Source: Oceanospirillaceae bacterium UBA1126 (GTDB lineage: Bacteria > Pseudomonadota > Gammaproteobacteria > Pseudomonadales > Balneatricaceae). From it: DNA of 16,617 bases. The translations under genes were made by a program, and so were the position numbers. Below the pieces are notes generated by a model. The model had not been told where the DNA came from and ran no database searches. It saw only the letters and a program-made list of their open reading frames with translations. The DNA lies in assembly GCA_002312935.1 (NCBI GenBank), contig DCAT01000043.1:1-16617 (forward strand). The letters are read 5' to 3'. Below, one piece after another: positions 14,956 through 16,617 of the stretch. Position 1 is the stretch's first letter. Every line of letters begins with the position of its first letter.

Positions 14956-16230
14956 TTAGCCCCCCAACTTTACGTTATCTATTCCGACAACTTTATCATA
15001 AGCCCAATAGAGAATTAACACTATTGCAAGTAAAATTGTACCAAGTGCTGCAGCCAATCCCCAGTTCATTGATTGAAAGATATGGTAGGCGATTCGATTA
15101 GAAATAAAGACTCCTTTGTTGCCACCAACGATCTCTGGCGTGATGTAATAGCCTATAGAAAGTATGAAAACTAAAATAGATCCAGCCCCAATTCCAGGCA
15201 CTGATTGCGGAAAATAAACTCGCCAAAACGCAGTCCAATTGGTTGCACCAAGAGATTTTGCCGCTTGCAGGTAGGTTGGTTGAATCGTCTGCATTACTGA
15301 ATACATCGGCAGGATCATAAACGGTAGCAAAATATGCGTCATAGCAACGATCGTACCAAACTGATTATTGATCATTACCAAACGACCGGTTTCTTCAATC
15401 ATTCCTAGCGCAACCAAAATATCATTAATAACCCCTTGTTGCTGCAGCATCACCTTCCACGCTGACGTTCTTACCAGTAAAGAGGTCCAGAACGGCAAGA
15501 GGACGAGAATCATCAACAAGTTGGATTGGCGCCTGGGTAGGTTGGCAAGCAACCATGCCACTGGATACCCCAACGAAATACAGGCAAATGTTATCAGCAG
15601 AGACATAATTAGCGTACGTTGAAACAGCGTAATTAAAATCTGCCTATTTTCAGGCTGAAATTCTGGGCCGTCCTGTGTCTTACGCATATCAACGGCATTA
15701 AGAAAATACCCAGCGGTATATCGGGAACTGTGGGTTTTAAGAGTTTGCCATATTTCGACTTCCCCCCAGCCCTTGTGCGCCGCTATCAGTTTTTCTTTGA
15801 ACGGCGCGTCAGTCTCAAGATCCCATTTCTTTGCCTGTCGCGCAGTTTTCTTGAAGAGTGAAGCACTCCCAGATTTTTCATAATTTAATCGCAGGCCAAC
15901 CCTAGTGTGACTTTTGGTTATGGCTGCGCGTTGAATATCACCAGCAAAAGCTGCATAGATGGCTTCATCTGGCAATTCGCCGGACTTGCCATCCCAAGTC
16001 GCTAGGGCGACCACAGTATCTGGCAATATTTCGGCTACAATGTGGTTTTCAACCGAGCGGAAGAGCATAGATCCTATCGGGAAAAGAAACGTAATTAGAA
16101 CAAAGATAAGAAGTGGAGATATCAGGAGCAGTGCACGGATCTTTTGCCGTCTTAATGCGGTGGCCAAACTGCGCTTTAGGGGTTGTCCATCTACGGTCAG
16201 CATAGCGCCGTCTTCGTTAGTATAACTCAT
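14956..16230 (-). CDS. ABC transporter permease, PotB-like, with large periplasmic insertion
   Basis: First inner-membrane permease of the same importer, 424 residues from the ATG at 16230, against about 280-300 usually. That start is chosen because MSYTNEDGAMLTVDGQPLKR leads into the first helix (about 33-57) and GGGA lies five bases upstream. A longer reading back to 16338 would translate through a terminator. Residues about 60-197, between helix 1 and the rest, form a largely hydrophilic insertion, so this region should be periplasmic. The EAA loop is AAKSLGATNWTAFWRVYFPQ at 323-342, followed by SVPGIGAGS, and the piece YYITPEIVGG at 361-370 is typical of PotB-like proteins. Two terminators precede the gene, separating it from the binding-protein gene. 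No ATP-binding subunit is encoded in the window; it probably lies upstream. Confidence 0.9.
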   Translation of the reverse strand: MSYTNEDGAMLTVDGQPLKRSLATALRRQKIRALLLISPLLIFVLITFLFPIGSMLFRSVENHIVAEILPDTVVALATWDGKSGELPDEAIYAAFAGDIQRAAITKSHTRVGLRLNYEKSGSASLFKKTARQAKKWDLETDAPFKEKLIAAHKGWGEVEIWQTLKTHSSRYTAGYFLNAVDMRKTQDGPEFQPENRQILITLFQRTLIMSLLITFACISLGYPVAWLLANLPRRQSNLLMILVLLPFWTSLLVRTSAWKVMLQQQGVINDILVALGMIEETGRLVMINNQFGTIVAMTHILLPFMILPMYSVMQTIQPTYLQAAKSLGATNWTAFWRVYFPQSVPGIGAGSILVFILSIGYYITPEIVGGNKGVFISNRIAYHIFQSMNWGLAAALGTILLAIVLILYWAYDKVVGIDNVKLGG

Positions 16231-16277
16231 GTCGTTCCCATAGCCAGCTAAGCGTCTCAAAGAGACAAGCTCATTTT

Positions 16278-16306
16278 TAAAAAAAAGGCCCAACCAAGGC
16301 CCTTTT
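16278..16306 (-). terminator. Second of two tandem terminators before the permease genes
   Basis: On the minus strand AAAAG-GGCC, loop TTGGTTG, GGCC is followed by eight Ts. The GGCC stem continues as A/T pairs past one bulged base. It is a near copy of the structure at 16321-16347 and lies 48 bases before the permease start. Confidence 0.65.
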
Positions 16307-16320
16307 GAATTTTGTTGTTT

Positions 16321-16347
16321 AAAAAAAAGGGCCAACAAGGCCCTTTT
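16321..16347 (-). terminator. First of two tandem terminators, after the binding-protein gene
   Basis: On the minus strand GGGCC, loop TTGTT, GGCCC forms a perfect stem lengthened by AAAA/TTTT pairs and ends in eight Ts. It begins 15 bases after the binding-protein stop, so most transcripts should end here and the distal permease genes would be made at a lower level. Confidence 0.85.
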
Positions 16348-16362
16348 ACATTTTAAATAGTC

Positions 16363-16617
16363 TTACTTTGCAAGCCAAGCTTGGAATTTAGACTCAACAT
16401 CGTCCTTATAATCTGCCCAGAATGCATAGTTCATTAAGAACGTATTATTCGAGTTGGCAGGGTCAGTCGGCATATGTGGTGCCATGGCGATGCCTAACTC
16501 CGCATGCTTATCAACCAAAGGAGCTGATGACGCGCGGGTTGGACCATAGCTAATCCACTTAGATTGGTCAGCAAGACGCTGCGTATCCGTAGCAAATTTC
16601 ACATAGTCCAAAGCTCG
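16363..16617 (-). CDS. Polyamine-type ABC transporter periplasmic binding protein, C-terminal end only
   Basis: The last 84 codons of a periplasmic solute-binding protein; the rest lies beyond the window. The reading frame stays open to base 16617, so no start is visible. It contains ALDYVKFATDTQRLADQSKW, the YGPTR motif and PHMPTDPANSNNTFLMNYAF, ending in FWADYKDDVESKFQAWLAK. The YGPTR piece is typical of the C-terminal lobe of PotD/PotF-like proteins, where helix positions read FxxWxxK or similar. It is followed by two tandem terminators and then two permease genes on the same strand, so it should be the substrate receptor of that importer. The substrate cannot be decided without the missing binding-site residues. 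Confidence 0.82.
   Translation of the reverse strand, partial: RALDYVKFATDTQRLADQSKWISYGPTRASSAPLVDKHAELGIAMAPHMPTDPANSNNTFLMNYAFWADYKDDVESKFQAWLAK

Noticed and set aside
16231..16338. Longer N-terminus for the first permease reaching back to 16338
   Set aside because: It would translate both terminator hairpins; the ATG at 16230 has a ribosome binding site and a normal lead-in to helix 1.

Overview
The window looks like chromosomal DNA of a marine-type gammaproteobacterium. This is inferred from moderate, slightly AT-leaning base composition, closely packed genes with Shine-Dalgarno starts, and protein sequences that resemble gammaproteobacterial family members; no rRNA, tRNA or other phylogenetic marker is present to fix the lineage. 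No CRISPR array, insertion sequence, integrase or phage gene was seen.

Left part (1-5975): a partial mobB (molybdenum-cofactor GTPase) runs leftward off the window. Divergent from it is a complete soxB-soxD-soxA-soxG operon for heterotetrameric sarcosine oxidase, with tight or overlapping gene joints and a strong rho-independent terminator after soxG. Sarcosine is oxidised to glycine, with the methyl carbon passed to tetrahydrofolate and H2O2 released. The usual companions glyA and purU are not in the window.

Middle part (5975-11260): separately transcribed rightward genes encode a GNAT acetyltransferase with a hairpin in its leader, a COG2509-type FAD-dependent dehydrogenase, and a MAPEG-family membrane protein. 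They are followed by a head-to-head pair: a leftward HupE/UreJ_2-type membrane protein and a rightward DUF4198 periplasmic protein. The 5' ends of this pair overlap (both start codons can share one CATG), and both predicted mature proteins start with histidine, which suggests a joint role in metal handling.

Right part (11260-16617): all main genes run leftward. In transcription order they are the C-terminal end of a polyamine-type periplasmic binding protein, two ABC permeases, a stand-alone class I glutamine amidotransferase, and an MFS transporter. Two near-copies of one terminator lie between the binding-protein gene and the first permease, and a third terminator closes the permease operon. 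The 351-base gap between the permeases and the amidotransferase holds that terminator, a possible 50-codon rightward ORF and a terminator-like hairpin directly before the amidotransferase start.

Nothing here is clearly a new multi-gene defence or biosynthetic system. The parts most worth checking are the head-to-head HupE/DUF4198 pair, the tandem terminators and unusual permease extensions of the ABC system, and the amidotransferase leader.
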